A stretch of 64,000 nt of DNA, taken from positions 12,950,322-13,014,321 of the forward strand of contig NC_135570.1 in NCBI RefSeq assembly GCF_964340395.1, read 5' to 3'. The position numbers were made by a program, and so were the translations under genes. The notes under the pieces are model-generated. The model had not been told where the DNA came from and ran no database searches. It worked only from the letters and a program-made list of their open reading frames with translations. Shown here piece by piece: positions 1-11,739 of the stretch. The DNA is from Glandiceps talaboti. Lineage: Eukaryota > Hemichordata > Enteropneusta > Spengelidae. How positions within the stretch are numbered: the stretch's first letter is position 1; each line of letters opens with the position of its first letter.

Positions 1-1400
1 TGATGCGAATTAAATTGTCTGTACAAAGCGAGAGTTTGAAGTAAAGTACCGTGTCTTACTCAAGTGTACTATTATATGGATTCCTTGGGTTGTTAACATT
101 ATTTCTCAGGTAGTCAATAAATATTTTTCGATGAATTAAGATGGAGGGACCGTTATTATTCATGTACACACCTGTTGCTATTTTGCATTTTTCAAATGAC
201 AGTACGTCCGCAATTGTTCATGATTATGATTTTTCATGTAAAAACACGAAATATTCTTGTTTGATATATTAAGAATGCAATGTCCAAGTCCAAAATTAAG
301 TAGGTACCCCCTATATATAGTGGTGCCTTCGATTTGTTTCTGCTGTGTCATCGATTCCATGGCCCTATTGTAAGAAGTGAGTTTGTGATCCCATTAGGCA
401 ACAATTATTTGCAGTTGTACTTTAATATCACAAATGCTTGTAGACCTTCAACAACGTCTATACCTACACAAATAAAGCCATATGAAAAACAATATTTGTT
501 TCCGATAACATGACTTCAGAAATAGGATAGGTAGGGCGGAATTTCATTTGATGTCATTTAATTTTTAAAAATTATTTCGACCCCACTATATGATACTCAA
601 CGGTCACAATACTTCCGTAGAAGATGGTGAGGTGTAAACGGAGTAAATGAATGTTAAGTATGTAGACTGTACTGTTACAGTCTAAAAAGACCTGATTTTT
701 CTCTTGAATACGATTTTTTTTTAAAAAGTTACTTCGGATGAGGCAAAGGTATGAAGGTCTACACGGAAATAGAAGTAAGTTTTTACCATGATTTTACCTT
801 TTTACATGAAAACAATTTTTAGGATGGGGGGCTTAAACTAGGGTCGGTCGGGTTATATGCAGCGCACTATTTTCTTTCTTTCTAAAGCAACGTTTGTTTT
901 ACCCCCAGACGACGAACATGGGTCCCCATTATTATAGCTTAACTTAGTGCATATGTATATGTAGGAAAATGTATTGTAATTTTAGTTACATATTTAATGT
1001 TCCTATTTAAAATTAATGTTGTCTTTCAAGTCTGTCATATTTAGTGTCATTTGACTTTTTTTGGGGGGGAGGGGGTATTTTTTGTGTACTTGTGTGTTTC
1101 TTAATCGTAAATTTAATCAATTAAGTCAGGCCCCATGTGGGTGGAGTTCAATGACTAACTTAGGCTGTTTGATATTTATCACGCCACACGTGATTGGTAC
1201 ACTGCTTATACATGTACTTGAATGTTTGTTTTGTCTGGTACCGAGCTTGGTCAAAATGAGTGTGCAAGTGTGTAAATGAGATTGTTGCATTAATTCCTTA
1301 AATCTCCCTTTTAGGGAACTATTGGCATTTAAGTTATCAGTGATATTAATAATTTGGCTACTTTCACTATTACCATATTGTATGTTCGAAATGTTGTGTT
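1..1400 (-). promoter_or_regulatory. 5' flank of a second, off-window tandem FABP gene
   Basis: This stretch aligns colinearly with 4527 to about 5520, the 5' flank of the FABP gene inside the window. Position 1 corresponds to the first base of the start codon read on the minus strand, so the coding part lies just left of the window. A conserved block around 71-110, containing a TATAAT-like box (minus strand, about 71-80), is nearly identical in both copies and is the likely core promoter. About 400 bp at 490-893 have no counterpart in the other copy and look inserted. The homology is seen directly; that the off-window gene is functional is inference. Confidence 0.6.
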
Positions 1401-1746
1401 TGGATCTAATTGAAGCTGAGCTGAAAGCCAGAACTCCCAAAGACTAGATGGGTACACAACTGGAAACCTCAGGACTGGGGTCAACATCTCTACTTTAAGC
1501 CATTGTCCCCAATGTCTTGTAAAGCTGTTCCCCATTACCCACTGTGAGACTCCCGCTCTTCTCCTCACACCACAACTAACTGTTAATTCACTACATTTCA
1601 TCGATTTGATACGTTACTTTACAATGGGGGCACTGGTGGGATGTAGTAGCAGTAGGATTTGAAACCGGTGGCACCAGTGGGATCATACCAAAATCACAAA
1701 ATAATGCAAAGTTATGGTGATGAAAAAATTAGTCAAAGTAAAATGC

Positions 1747-1747
<1 letters not shown>

Positions 1748-1802
<55 letters not shown>

Positions 1803-1818
1803 AACACACACACACACC
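1748..1818. repeat. (AC)n microsatellite
   Basis: Near-perfect AC dinucleotide run with a few AAAC interruptions toward its right end. It lies in the spacer between the two FABP copies. The rest of 1400-2230 shows no gene that I can support. Confidence 0.95.
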
Positions 1819-2233
1819 ACTAAAACATAACCCTCCCTAGGCTTATAGAAGATTAAAAGAAACAGACCATTTAAGTAAATTAATTAAAAAATCAAAGTTT
1901 TTGGTGATGTTACTTATAATTTTTCCGTGACTAAAGGAACAAACCTGTTTTATTCAAAATAAATGTATCTATAGTACACTCTAATAGTTCGTGCGCTGAA
2001 TGTTTTCTTGGAGGACCACGTAGCGTCCTGAACAAGCGGTTGGTCCTTTGTACTAGTTAGTGATCAAAATATTGATCGATTACCCACTGTCCAAGCCCAG
2101 TCCTCGACTGATGGTATATAAATATAACTTCTAGGGCATCGACCGCAATGTTTTCGAGTCGATTCAGTACCAGAGACGTGATTTGTGATAAATTTAACAC
2201 TCACAATCAATAACAGTTCTCATACGTCTAAAC

Positions 2234-2239
2234 TTTATT
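2234..2239 (-). terminator. Poly(A) signal AATAAA of the FABP gene
   Basis: The plus strand reads tttatt, giving AATAAA on the minus strand about 115 bases past the FABP stop codon. It is the first canonical signal downstream and makes a short 3' UTR plausible. Confidence 0.55.
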
Positions 2240-2354
2240 TTCAAAACTACCAAAAGTTAAAAGTTGTGTATGTGACATCATCACAGAGTCGTCATAAGTG
2301 TCAGACAGACAGTGGTGTCATTTTAAAAAATCAAATGATGTAGACGATTATTGT

Positions 2355-3339
2355 TCAGACCCTCACAAAGTATTGCTTGCAGGTAACACCAGTTTTTGTT
2401 GTCATGGTGACCACAAACTTGCCGTCAATTACTTCATCTGTTGAAAATATTGACTTTGGTGTCTCCACGACAGGCTTGACCACTATCTTGTTGCCTTCCA
2501 ATGTTGCAACGGACTTTGTTTGCTCACCGGTTGCTTCATTCAGTACGTCAAACTCTTGATCCAACTACAAAAATATATAAATAAAAACAAAATTAGTGAT
2601 CTTCATGTTGAAATAACTTGATGATATGACTACATAGTGTCACTACTTTAAAAGTACACTGGTAGAACATACATACATACATACATACATACATACATAC
2701 ATACATACATACATACATACATACATACATACATACATACATACATACATACATACATACATACATAGTACATACATACATACATACATACATACATACA
2801 TACATACATACATACATACATACATACATACATACACGTAACGTTTCATTTTAACGAATCATTTGCATAATTAATGATTTCTGGTAATTAGACAACATCT
2901 TATGAATGTACGCTACAGATTTCATGTAATTCGACAAACAAGTTGATGATGACATGGCTCAAATGTCCTTAAAAGCGTACTTGTACTTGTGTATCTTTTA
3001 ATATTAATGAGTAATTTGCATAATTAAGGGGGGGGGGGTTAACAATTAGGCAATATTTTAATGCAGTCTTCAAATTTTATATATAATTTGTCTGCCTGTA
3101 TAAGACATTGACAATAACAATGCACATATGCATTATGGAGCGTGCTGATGTATCTTTTGATAAATTTGATTAAGTACTTTGCATACAATTATTTTTGGTA
3201 ATTGGATATTACCATAAGAATGCAAGTTTCAAATCTTATATAATTCGACACGTGTATTACTGTTGACACAGTGTACGTGTACAGCAAAGCCTGGTGAAGT
3301 AACTATTAATTTACAGGAATTAATGATTTTTTAAGGAGA

Positions 3340-3387
<48 letters not shown>

Positions 3388-4527
3388 AACATATATATAT
3401 TATATATGTACATTAACGACAACATGGCCCACGTGACTGAGGATTTAGCTTGACGATGTACAGCCGTTGTTTATATAGAGTCATTTGCTATTTAATTATT
3501 TCGGTATTTTGGCAATATCTTAATCAATCTTCAAATTTCATTTTGATTTTTTTTTACAGTTATTGACTATGACAAAATGCACTTTTCTTTAAAGCTTGTT
3601 GATATGTTTTAATTGGAATGAGTCATTTGCATAATTAATCGTTTCTGGTTATTAGGCAGTTTCTTGAGGTTAGAAGCTTATAATCTGGTATATTCATTTT
3701 AGATAGGGTTAGAAGGGAGAGTGATCAACATTGCGTACAGAAGTCATTTCAGTTTACATATGATCATAGTCATTAGTGTTGTTAACGTTGGCGATCTTTT
3801 TGTCGTAGGACTTAGTAAGATGGGGAGGGATTCCGAAAACTCAAATTCCATCATGGTCTTTAGGTGAAAATGTCAACCCGGAATGTAGTTTTCGTGTTTA
3901 AATTTAAAACAAACATTTATTAAAAGTTTGGATTATGCAGTGAAACAACTGGAGGTATGCCCCCCCCCCCCCCGATAATCTGATGACACTCCTTATATGA
4001 GGCGTTTCGAAATCGGCTTTTACTGTCATCAATCATAGTCAACGGCCTTCTCTCTTATTTTTCTTCCCACCCGGAAAATTGAACAACTTTTTGTGCAAGA
4101 GAGGTTTTGTTCGAAATGTTGAAGACTGGCAAACAATTGACTGTTTAGCCTGAAGCCTGTGAATTACGTAAATATCAGCTAGACCACTAAATAAGAGGTA
4201 TGAGTGTAAACCAACACGTCGTAAATATATATATTGATAATTGATCGCAAACGACGCGTAGTTACCTAGCAACAACGTATTCAACACTAATTAAAACTCA
4301 TATTTTCGATCAGATTGTGCACTTACTAGTATTTTGTGTTCTTTAACGGGCACTGTATCTGAATACTTGACTTTGAATAGGATAGTATTGCCCGTTTTAG
4401 TGATGTCCAGCGATGGTTTAATCCCTTCGAAGAATTTCGTTTTCTCCTCCGAGAGCTCCATAAACTTGGCGAGGTCTGCGACTCCCTCTTGACTTTCAAG
4501 TTTCCAAGATCCAACAATGTCAGCCAT
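2355..4527 (-). CDS. Fatty-acid-binding protein (intracellular lipid-binding family), two exons
   Basis: A cytosolic beta-barrel protein expected to bind fatty acids or similar hydrophobic ligands. Exon 1 is 4527-4327 and encodes 67 residues starting MADIVGSWKLES, the usual N-terminal strand with the G-x-W signature. Exon 2 is 2564-2355 and encodes 69 residues ending CKQYFVRV. The donor GTAAGT (4326 downward) and acceptor TTTTTGTAG are canonical and in phase 0. Total length is 136 residues, normal for the family (about 130-137). The EFDxxxxxG and DGKFVVT strands match the C-terminal barrel half. The C-terminal ligand-anchoring Arg-x-Tyr of many members reads Lys-x-Tyr here. The three canonical vertebrate introns are absent; the single intron sits about 14 codons before the canonical second position. 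Subfamily cannot be assigned. Confidence 0.9.
2668..2836. repeat. (CATA)n tetranucleotide microsatellite in the FABP intron
   Basis: About 165 bases of ACAT/CATA repeats with one interruption near 2766. The open frames it creates (alternating Met-Tyr-Val-Cys) are artefacts. It lies in the 1762-bp FABP intron (2565-4326). Confidence 0.95.
3341..3408. repeat. (TA)n microsatellite in the FABP intron
   Basis: A run of TA dinucleotides, briefly interrupted by ATAAAC. The intron also holds a G run near 3030 and a C run at 3961-3973. Nothing else in it looks coding. Confidence 0.9.
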
Positions 4528-5520
4528 GATGCGAAGGAGATTGTCTGTACAAAGCGAGAATTCCAAGTAAAGTACTGTGTCTAGATCTTACTATGGATGT
4601 ATTGATACATCCATGGTGTTACTCAGGTGTACTATTATATGGATTCCTTGGGTTGTTAACATTATTTCTCAGGTAGTCACTAACTAGTTTTCGATGAATT
4701 AAGATTGAGGGACCGTTGTTATTCATGTACACACCTGTTCCTATTTTACATTTTCAAACGACAGTACGTCCGCAGTTGTTCAAGATTATGATTTTTCACG
4801 TAAAAATACTAACTATTCTCGGTTGATATATTGCAATGTCCGAGTCGAGAATTCTATAGCTACCCCCTGTACATAATGGTGCTGTCGAAAACGGGATTTT
4901 TTTTCTGCTGTGTCACCAGAGATCCTAGGGTTTTCGATGTTATTGATTTCTTGTCTATGTTGTAAGAAGTGAGTTTGTGATCGATTTGTTTACAGTTGTA
5001 CTTATTCACGGACACATGCTTGTACACCTGCACAACGTCTATACCTACACAAATAAGCAACATTTGTTTTACCCCAGGCAACCAACACGGGTCGCCCAGT
5101 TATACATTTTAGCTTAATTAGTAGACAAGTGAATATGTATATGTAGGAAAATGTAATATAATTTTGATTGCATGTTTATGTTTATATTTAAATTTTGTCC
5201 GTAATGACGGTTAGTGTCACTAGATTTTTTAGGTTAGTTGCTGTTGAATTGTGTATTTCTTTATCGTAAATATAAATAATTAAGTCCACAGGAGTCCACT
5301 GATTAACTTCGACTGTCTGATCTATTTATCACGTCACCTTCGATTGATACACTTGCTTGCACTTGAATGTTTGTTTTATCATTTGCCGAGCTAAACGAAA
5401 ATGAAAGTGTAAGATTTCATGAACGTCGAACGGGGTTGTTGAATTAATTCCTGAAAATCTCCCTTTTAGTAAACTTTTGGCCTTTAAGTTATTGGTTATA
5501 TTACTAGCTATTTTCTATAT
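4528..5520 (-). promoter_or_regulatory. 5' flank and core promoter of the FABP gene
   Basis: Upstream flank of the FABP start codon, duplicated at 1-1400. Conservation is strongest within about 200 bases of the start codon, including a TATAAT-like box (minus strand, 4634-4643) and the block upstream of it. This copy carries a roughly 36-base insertion at 4585-4620 that the other lacks and that contains a perfect 10-bp inverted repeat (4593-4602 with 4605-4614). Promoter function is inferred from conservation. Confidence 0.5.
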
Positions 5521-6990
5521 TTTTTCTTGATTTTCCAGAAGGGACGGTCTATTGAGTTGTGTAAGCAATTAAAAGCCTATTTGGCTGCTAATTATTTTAA
5601 TAGCCGTTTTTATGCGCACACTCTCGGGGGGGGGGGCTGTTACCTTATTTTAGCTGTAAATACCGTTCAAAGCCAGATATTAGATCACCTGCTAACACAC
5701 ATACACACAAAAGATGAATATCAGTGGGCTAGCCATAACTATATTAACCATTACCACTTCATACATGTATTTCTGAATAATATTTACCAGTTATTGTCAT
5801 GAGTTCCTTATGTGATAAATGTCATAAAAACGTAATGCGACACCATATTGTCCTTGTCATATCGGACACGATATAGATGTCGGAAAAGAAATCCATATTA
5901 AACCACGATGAAGCATTAAAATAAAGTGGGTGGGGAGAAATGGGAGTTTTCATAGCCTGAAAGCGTTTCGTTCCTGAAGGTGACATCGGCCATAGAACAT
6001 TTCTTTAGTTGGGTTATTGATTGGAACATGATTACGTAACAGTTGTCTGTAAAGTTTTATTTAAAAATTGAATCATTACAAAAGAAGGGTAAATATGCCT
6101 TGAACATAGGACGATTCTGTTATGGCAACACAGAACAGAGTTCAGATATTGTTAACCATTACATTTGACCAGGTTGTAAATTACACCGCTTCAGACAAAC
6201 GTGTGTTTTTCTCATTTTTCTTTCAAGTGTGCAGCTTGTCTGTTATCAATAAATCTGTGTAAACTTGAAGAAGGAAATGCTATATAAAGGGAATTTTTAA
6301 ATCAACAAATAGGCCGAAGTTAATTCATAAGACATTGTTGTACCTTTTAACCCATTTCGGTCTCGAAGTGGTGTAACTCAACGATGATACGGAAATGTAG
6401 ACCTGGAAAATTCGTCATTTGTGTGGGTACTGGCTGTGGGAGAGCGCCACCAACGACGAATCGTCAGCTTAACAATCATACTTGCAGTGGCGTATACGTA
6501 CGAATCTCTGGAAGCTACTGGACCAAACACTGAATGTAAACTGCATACTAGTAACTACCGTAAATTCTGCTCATTCCTATAGTGCACGTTGGATATGTAA
6601 CAGCTTATAGTTCAATCTTAATTCACTCCTGCATACATCATCAGGGCCAAGTAAATAATATATATATTATTGCAATCTTAAATTTGCAGTTATTCAGTCT
6701 TATTCAGTCTTTTTCAGGCAGCATGTAGAAATTTTACTCTTCATAATTTGTGCAATGTTTTGTGCTTGTAATTTGAATTCACCGGGGTACACTTATATTC
6801 ATTACCCAACCGAGTACCCCCTCCCTTTGTCGGGTAACGTGAAAAAAGCGGCTCGTTTCTATTAAAACGGGAACTGTGGTTGCGAGTTACTATTCAATGT
6901 GGTGTCCCGATGTTCATGTTCACTTTGTATTTGTAACATGTAATTGTATCGGGGAACGCTAGTCTATGATACATTTTAACGGGGCCATCT
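5520..6990. other. Intergenic DNA, no supported gene
   Basis: I see no coding exon with splice support, RNA gene or clear transposon here. A 91-residue open frame at 5527-5802 crosses a G run and lacks protein-like composition. Confidence 0.5.
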
Positions 6991-6994
6991 TACC

Positions 6995-7000
6995 TATAAA
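6995..7000 (+). promoter_or_regulatory. TATA box of the candidate small gene
   Basis: TATAAA about 65-70 bases before two overlapping ATG codons that are followed directly by a strong splice donor. The spacing allows a start site near 7025 and a leader of about 40 bases. Assigned by position only. Confidence 0.4.
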
Positions 7001-7063
7001 TTGTCCTGAAAGCATCCAGAGTACAGTGGAACACACAAAGATCCAATTAACTACAATAACACA

Positions 7064-7848
7064 ATGTATGTTGGTAAGTAAATTTGGTAAATAATGTAAC
7101 TTTTGAACTTGCGAAATACTTTACTCAGTGACATTACTTAGTTGCTACGTATGTTTGTTGTCTCGCTTGAGAAAGCTTCAGCAATACGTTGGAAAGCGCT
7201 ACGTAAAAACTAACATTATTATTATATTATCTATGTATGAATATTTCTTTCCGCGCCCGTACACCATACACTTGCTCAGACACATCGAGGGATTAAAAAA
7301 GGTTTTAGGCCAGGCATAAACAGCGCCCCCCCCCCACCGCTCACTTGTATTGAAGTAGAATGCCTTTGTATTTCCATTTGTTGTCATAAATTATATTGTC
7401 CCATCGCACACCCCACAGGCTCCGGCAGGTACATGATAAATTCAACAAAATTGTATCGCTTGCATCTTGGTGTCTTTCTCTTGAATTCCAGGTTTAGAAT
7501 GAAGTAAGTTTATTGATGACAGAGCTATCAGTGTAACTTTTCTTTGCCATAATAGATGTTTGTTTAACCTGTTACATTATTCTGCAAGTATTGTTTGCCC
7601 ATGTTTAGAAATATACCATCGTTTCTTTACAGTCATTGTCTTCCGAATTCGCAACTGTCTTCCGCATCCGGGTAGACAATTTCTCCGAAAGATTCGATGT
7701 TTTGAGCGAAGCACCCGGGATATGGATTCAGCCGGCCACGCTCATCACATATCCCGTGATCCACAGCGACAAAAAGTCTAAAGGTGACCTGAATGTGCCA
7801 GACATGTACTACTCGAGTACCAGATCTATGCGTTGCGAGTATCATTAG
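7064..7848 (+). CDS. Candidate small two-exon gene, 73-residue product of unknown function
   Basis: Exon 1 ends at 7073 before a strong donor (GTAAGT, 7074). Exon 2 begins at 7633 after TTTCTTTACAG. The ATG at 7068 joins in phase 0 to a frame running to the stop at 7846-7848: Met-Leu, then SLSSEFATVFRIRVDNF and onward, ending MRCEYH. This frame is richer in third-position C/G and more protein-like than its surroundings. The ATG at 7064 has a better -3 base but enters a different, basic 52-residue frame ending near 7781. A TATA box at 6995 and an AATAAA at 8158 bracket the unit. I do not recognise the family. A longer gene with other exons, or a decayed exon, remains possible. Confidence 0.4.
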
Positions 7849-8157
7849 CAACTCCTGTGTCTGGTACAGTCATGAGCGTTACCAGTTCTGTCATGCGCTG
7901 TCGTGTGCAAGTAAAGGTCAAACCCCACTGCGTAATCTTCCTACGTCGACTGACTGACAGTTATATATTATGTATATAGCGTTTGATTACGTAATTATTG
8001 TTTGTGCCACCCCACCCCCGTGCACCCCACCCCACTCGTACGTCCATGCAGAGACCACGGTGACGAACAGTAAAACTTAAAAAGTCTTTACACAGAAAGA
8101 TAGACAGGGAAAGGGAATTTCCTAGTATATTGTGTTGACATGTATTAACGTTTGATT

Positions 8158-8163
8158 AATAAA
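8158..8163 (+). terminator. Poly(A) signal AATAAA of the candidate small gene
   Basis: Canonical hexamer about 310 bases after the stop codon of the 73-residue frame, closing a plausible transcription unit that starts at the TATA box at 6995. Confidence 0.35.
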
Positions 8164-8368
8164 TGCAATGTATCCTCTGTTTATTGTTTATTTGCATGGT
8201 GGTCTTTATGTGCGTCTTGCGTTTAATGTTTGCCGCAACTTGGTAATTACGCATCCAGATACATTGTACACAAAATTATATTACCAAGATGTTTTATACG
8301 GACGTTCATGCGTTCTCAGTAGTATAGCGCCACCAACATTCACGTTAACTTAAAAAGTATTATAGTTC

Positions 8369-8427
8369 ACTAACTGACATCTACCAATCCGACTAACGGT
8401 TGGTGTATTACCATTTGTCAGTTAGTA
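8369..8427. repeat. Short inverted repeat
   Basis: ACTAACTGACA at 8369-8379 recurs as its reverse complement at 8417-8427, with a weaker ACCAA/TTGGT pair inside. Function unknown. Confidence 0.5.
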
Positions 8428-8930
8428 GATATTTACACTGGTTATGGAAATATGTTACTAGTAATTTGCCAAATAGCCTACCAGTTTGATCAAGGATATT
8501 AGCTGTGCACTAATTAATTCAAAGTTGGTAAGCTACAAAGAGACAGAGAAGACGATAGTTTTGATTTAAAACTTTATCAACTAGAGATGTTATCTGATAA
8601 AAACATGAATAACATTATAAAGCTAAGAAATCGCAAAGACACCCACTATTATTTATTCGACCTGGTGTCACCAAGGTTGGTGTGTAGGGGTGATCCTAAT
8701 GTTTAAAAATGTTTTTGTTTTTTTCCATGGAAAATTTTGGTCGGTCGGTCGATTTAAAAAAGTATATAAATAAAAAATCATCTTTGAATTCATGTTTCTT
8801 TGCCTCTCCTTTTCCTCCTTTCAATCATCTTTTCATTGGATTCCTAGAAACAAGCCCTTCTCAGCTTTTCTTAGGGACCGGTCAGTTTCTCCAGCCTGGG
8901 TGGGGGGGGGGGGGGGCGGTGGATTCTTAA

Positions 8931-11092
8931 ATCGGGCCGACAAAAAGTCACTGACCCCCCCTATCTGTAAAACCCAAAACAGGCTGACCCCCCTATCACT
9001 TAATTCTAAAACATGATGACCCCCCCCCCCCCCCATATATGATATTCGCATGAGTGACAGGTATTTTTTGATCGTGACTCAGTGTGGACTGCTTGACTGT
9101 CTTGCATCTACTTTATAAGATCCCGGGTTTTTATATAGCACTATCATAATTATAATTATTGACTACCCAGGGTAAATATATTTGAAAAGGAGTTTAAGGT
9201 AGGGGGAAAGCTTTGAGAAGGGAATATGTACAGCTGTCATGGGGGGTCCTAGGGGGTCTCCCCCTAGAAGCCCAGGAGGTTTTTAACTCTGAAAAGTCAA
9301 TATTGAGACTATTCAGACATTTTTAGAAAATCATTTCCAAGCTTTACAAGACAGCACCAACATGTAAAAAGCAACTACATAAGGTTGAAATATTTTTGAA
9401 ATATACTAGTAGTTTGATAGGATCTTGACAGTAAGAGGTAGGGGGAGATCTTGAGACTGGGATGTGTACACCTCATGGGGGGGGGGGGAAGGTTCCAAGG
9501 GGGTCTCCCCCTAGAACCCCTGGAGGTTTTTTCCCTCAATTTTGAGACTATTCAGACCCTTTCAGACAATAATTTCCAAGCCTTACAAGACAACACCAAC
9601 ATGTAAAAAACAACTACATAGGGTTGAAATACTTTTGAAATATACTTTAATAGCATCTTGACAGTAAGAGCGGAAGAGCTTGAGACTGGGATATGTCCAC
9701 CTCATGCGGGGGCGGGGGTCTGAGGGAGTCTCCCTCTAGAAGCCCTGGAGGAATTTTACTCTTATAGCCAATATTTACACTATTTAGACCCTTCAAGCAA
9801 TAACTTAATCCATGCTTTACAAGACAGCAAGTATCAGAAACTATTCTTTATAACTTACACTAAGGGTTGAAATATGTTCTTAAAAAGTTAAATGGCATCA
9901 TTATATACATGTAATAAAGGTCAGCACATCTAATGGTAGTATCATTGGTAGGGGAGATTTGGAGATTAAGGCAATTTTAGACTATCTTGGCAAACATTTC
10001 ACATCTTGAAAAGACAATATCATCTCAAATTAGAATAGGGTGAAAATATTTAAGAAAAGTTTAATACCATTATGACAGTAAAAAGGTTGTTGGTGCATCT
10101 GATTGTTGGTTGAATGCATGAGTGACCTCTGGGGGTGAGGAAGTCCTTGGGGTTTTCCCCCTGGCAGATATGGAGTTTTTTGCTTGAGATACTAAGGCAA
10201 TGTTTAGGTTATTCATAACCTTTGAGGTAATATTTCCAAGCTTCGAAAAGCTAACGTAAATGTACGTTTTAAATGAGTTTCCTATATCACATAAAATAGA
10301 CATGTAACATTAGTATAGGGGCATTAATATATGTATAATAAAGTCACCGGTATGTTAGAGAACTTTAGGTGGATATTGTGTTTTATTGTGTTTTTGTGTG
10401 GTCATAGTGTTTTAAATTGTGATTGAAGAAAAACATCCTTTCTACAATGGCATATAGCCTTGTCTGAAATGTGGTACATGTCAATATTTGTTCTTGTCCC
10501 TGTTTCTTACATGAATTCTTTAATATTACTTATAACTTCAAACATAACTATACATATACATATACATGTATTACCTAGCTACCACACTAGTTACAGAACA
10601 TGTTATGTAAATGCTTGGCTGTTTCACAATCAATGCTTTACTTATATTGCAGTTTGGGGCAAACTTGAAGGTTTCGTAATGGCAATTTTCATAGATAGTT
10701 TATAAATGAAATTAATCTAAATTGTTCTACTCGTCATGTCATTGACACTACAAATCACCACATCTCATCAGATTCCAGTTTCTGTTATACCCTAGGTATG
10801 ACCACCTAAAGTTCTCTGACATACCGGTGACTATACTATACATGCAATATTAATAATGTCCCTGTACCAATTTTACGGGCCCATTTTTATGTGACATGGG
10901 AAACTCATTTAAAACTTACATTTACGTTAGCTTTTCAAAGCTGGGAAATATTACCTCAAAGGTTATGAATAACCTAAAAGTTGCCTTAATAGAAACAAAA
11001 AACCTCCCGATCTGTCAGGACGACAACCCCCAAGGACTCCCTCAGCGCCAGAGGTCAAAGGGGGGAGGTCAGTGAGTTTTTGTCGACCCGAT
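8931..11092. mobile_element. Composite non-autonomous DNA element with terminal inverted repeats
   Basis: The ends are inverted copies of about 29 bases (8931-8959 and 11060-11092), each with the core CGACAAAAA then TCACTGACC and a C-rich run. From 9198 to about 10100 the interior holds degenerate direct repeats of roughly 240 bp, each with a G-rich block, a 'gggggtctccccctagaa' block and a Phe/Lys-like AT-rich block. From 10118 to 10372 lies an arm that returns as its reverse complement at 10802-11058, separated by about 430 bp. No transposase frame is present. Superfamily not assigned. Confidence 0.6.
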
Positions 11093-11100
11093 CGTATTTT

Positions 11101-11195
11101 TCTAATTCAAAAATTGGTCTTCTAGTTCAAGTGTCGGTCTTCTAATTCAAGTGTTGGTCTTCTAATTCAAGTGTCGGTCTTCTAATTCAAAAATC
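11101..11195. repeat. 20-bp tandem repeat, about five copies
   Basis: Units of the form tcttctaattcaagtgtcgg, slightly diverged, directly between the composite element and the pentanucleotide array. Confidence 0.8.
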
Positions 11196-11202
11196 GGTCT
11201 CC

Positions 11203-11600
11203 TATACTATACTATACTATACTATACTATACTATACTATACTATACTATACTATACTATACTATACTATACTATACTATACTATACTATACTATACTAT
11301 ACAATACTACACTATACTTTACTATACTATACTATACTATACTATACTACTAGTATACTATACTATACTATACTATACTATACTATACTATACTATTATA
11401 TACTATTATATACTATACTATACTATACTATACTATACTATACTATACTATACTATACTATACTATACTATACATTGCTATGCTATACTTTACTATACTA
11501 TACTATACTATACTATACTATACTATACTATACTATACTATACTATACTATACTATACTATACTATACTATACTATAGTATATACTATACTACATTATAG
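11203..11600. repeat. Nearly pure (ACTAT)n pentanucleotide array
   Basis: About 400 bases of ACTAT/TATAC repeats with few interruptions, turning near 11580 into ATAGT and TGTAG variants. This is the most homogeneous, so probably youngest, part of the pentanucleotide region. Confidence 0.95.
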
Positions 11601-11739
11601 TGTAGTGTAGTGTATTGTAGTGTAGTGTAGTATAGTATTGAGGAGTGTTGTATTTCCGTATTTGTTTGCCCAGAGTTTACTTGTATTGTTCATCAAATAG
11701 AGATGCCAGTATTATGATAGTGGACTCAGGTTACTAGTA

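Noticed and set aside
2098-2130. TATATAAATA stretch as a plus-strand promoter
   Set aside because: No plus-strand exon follows; the next gene is on the minus strand.
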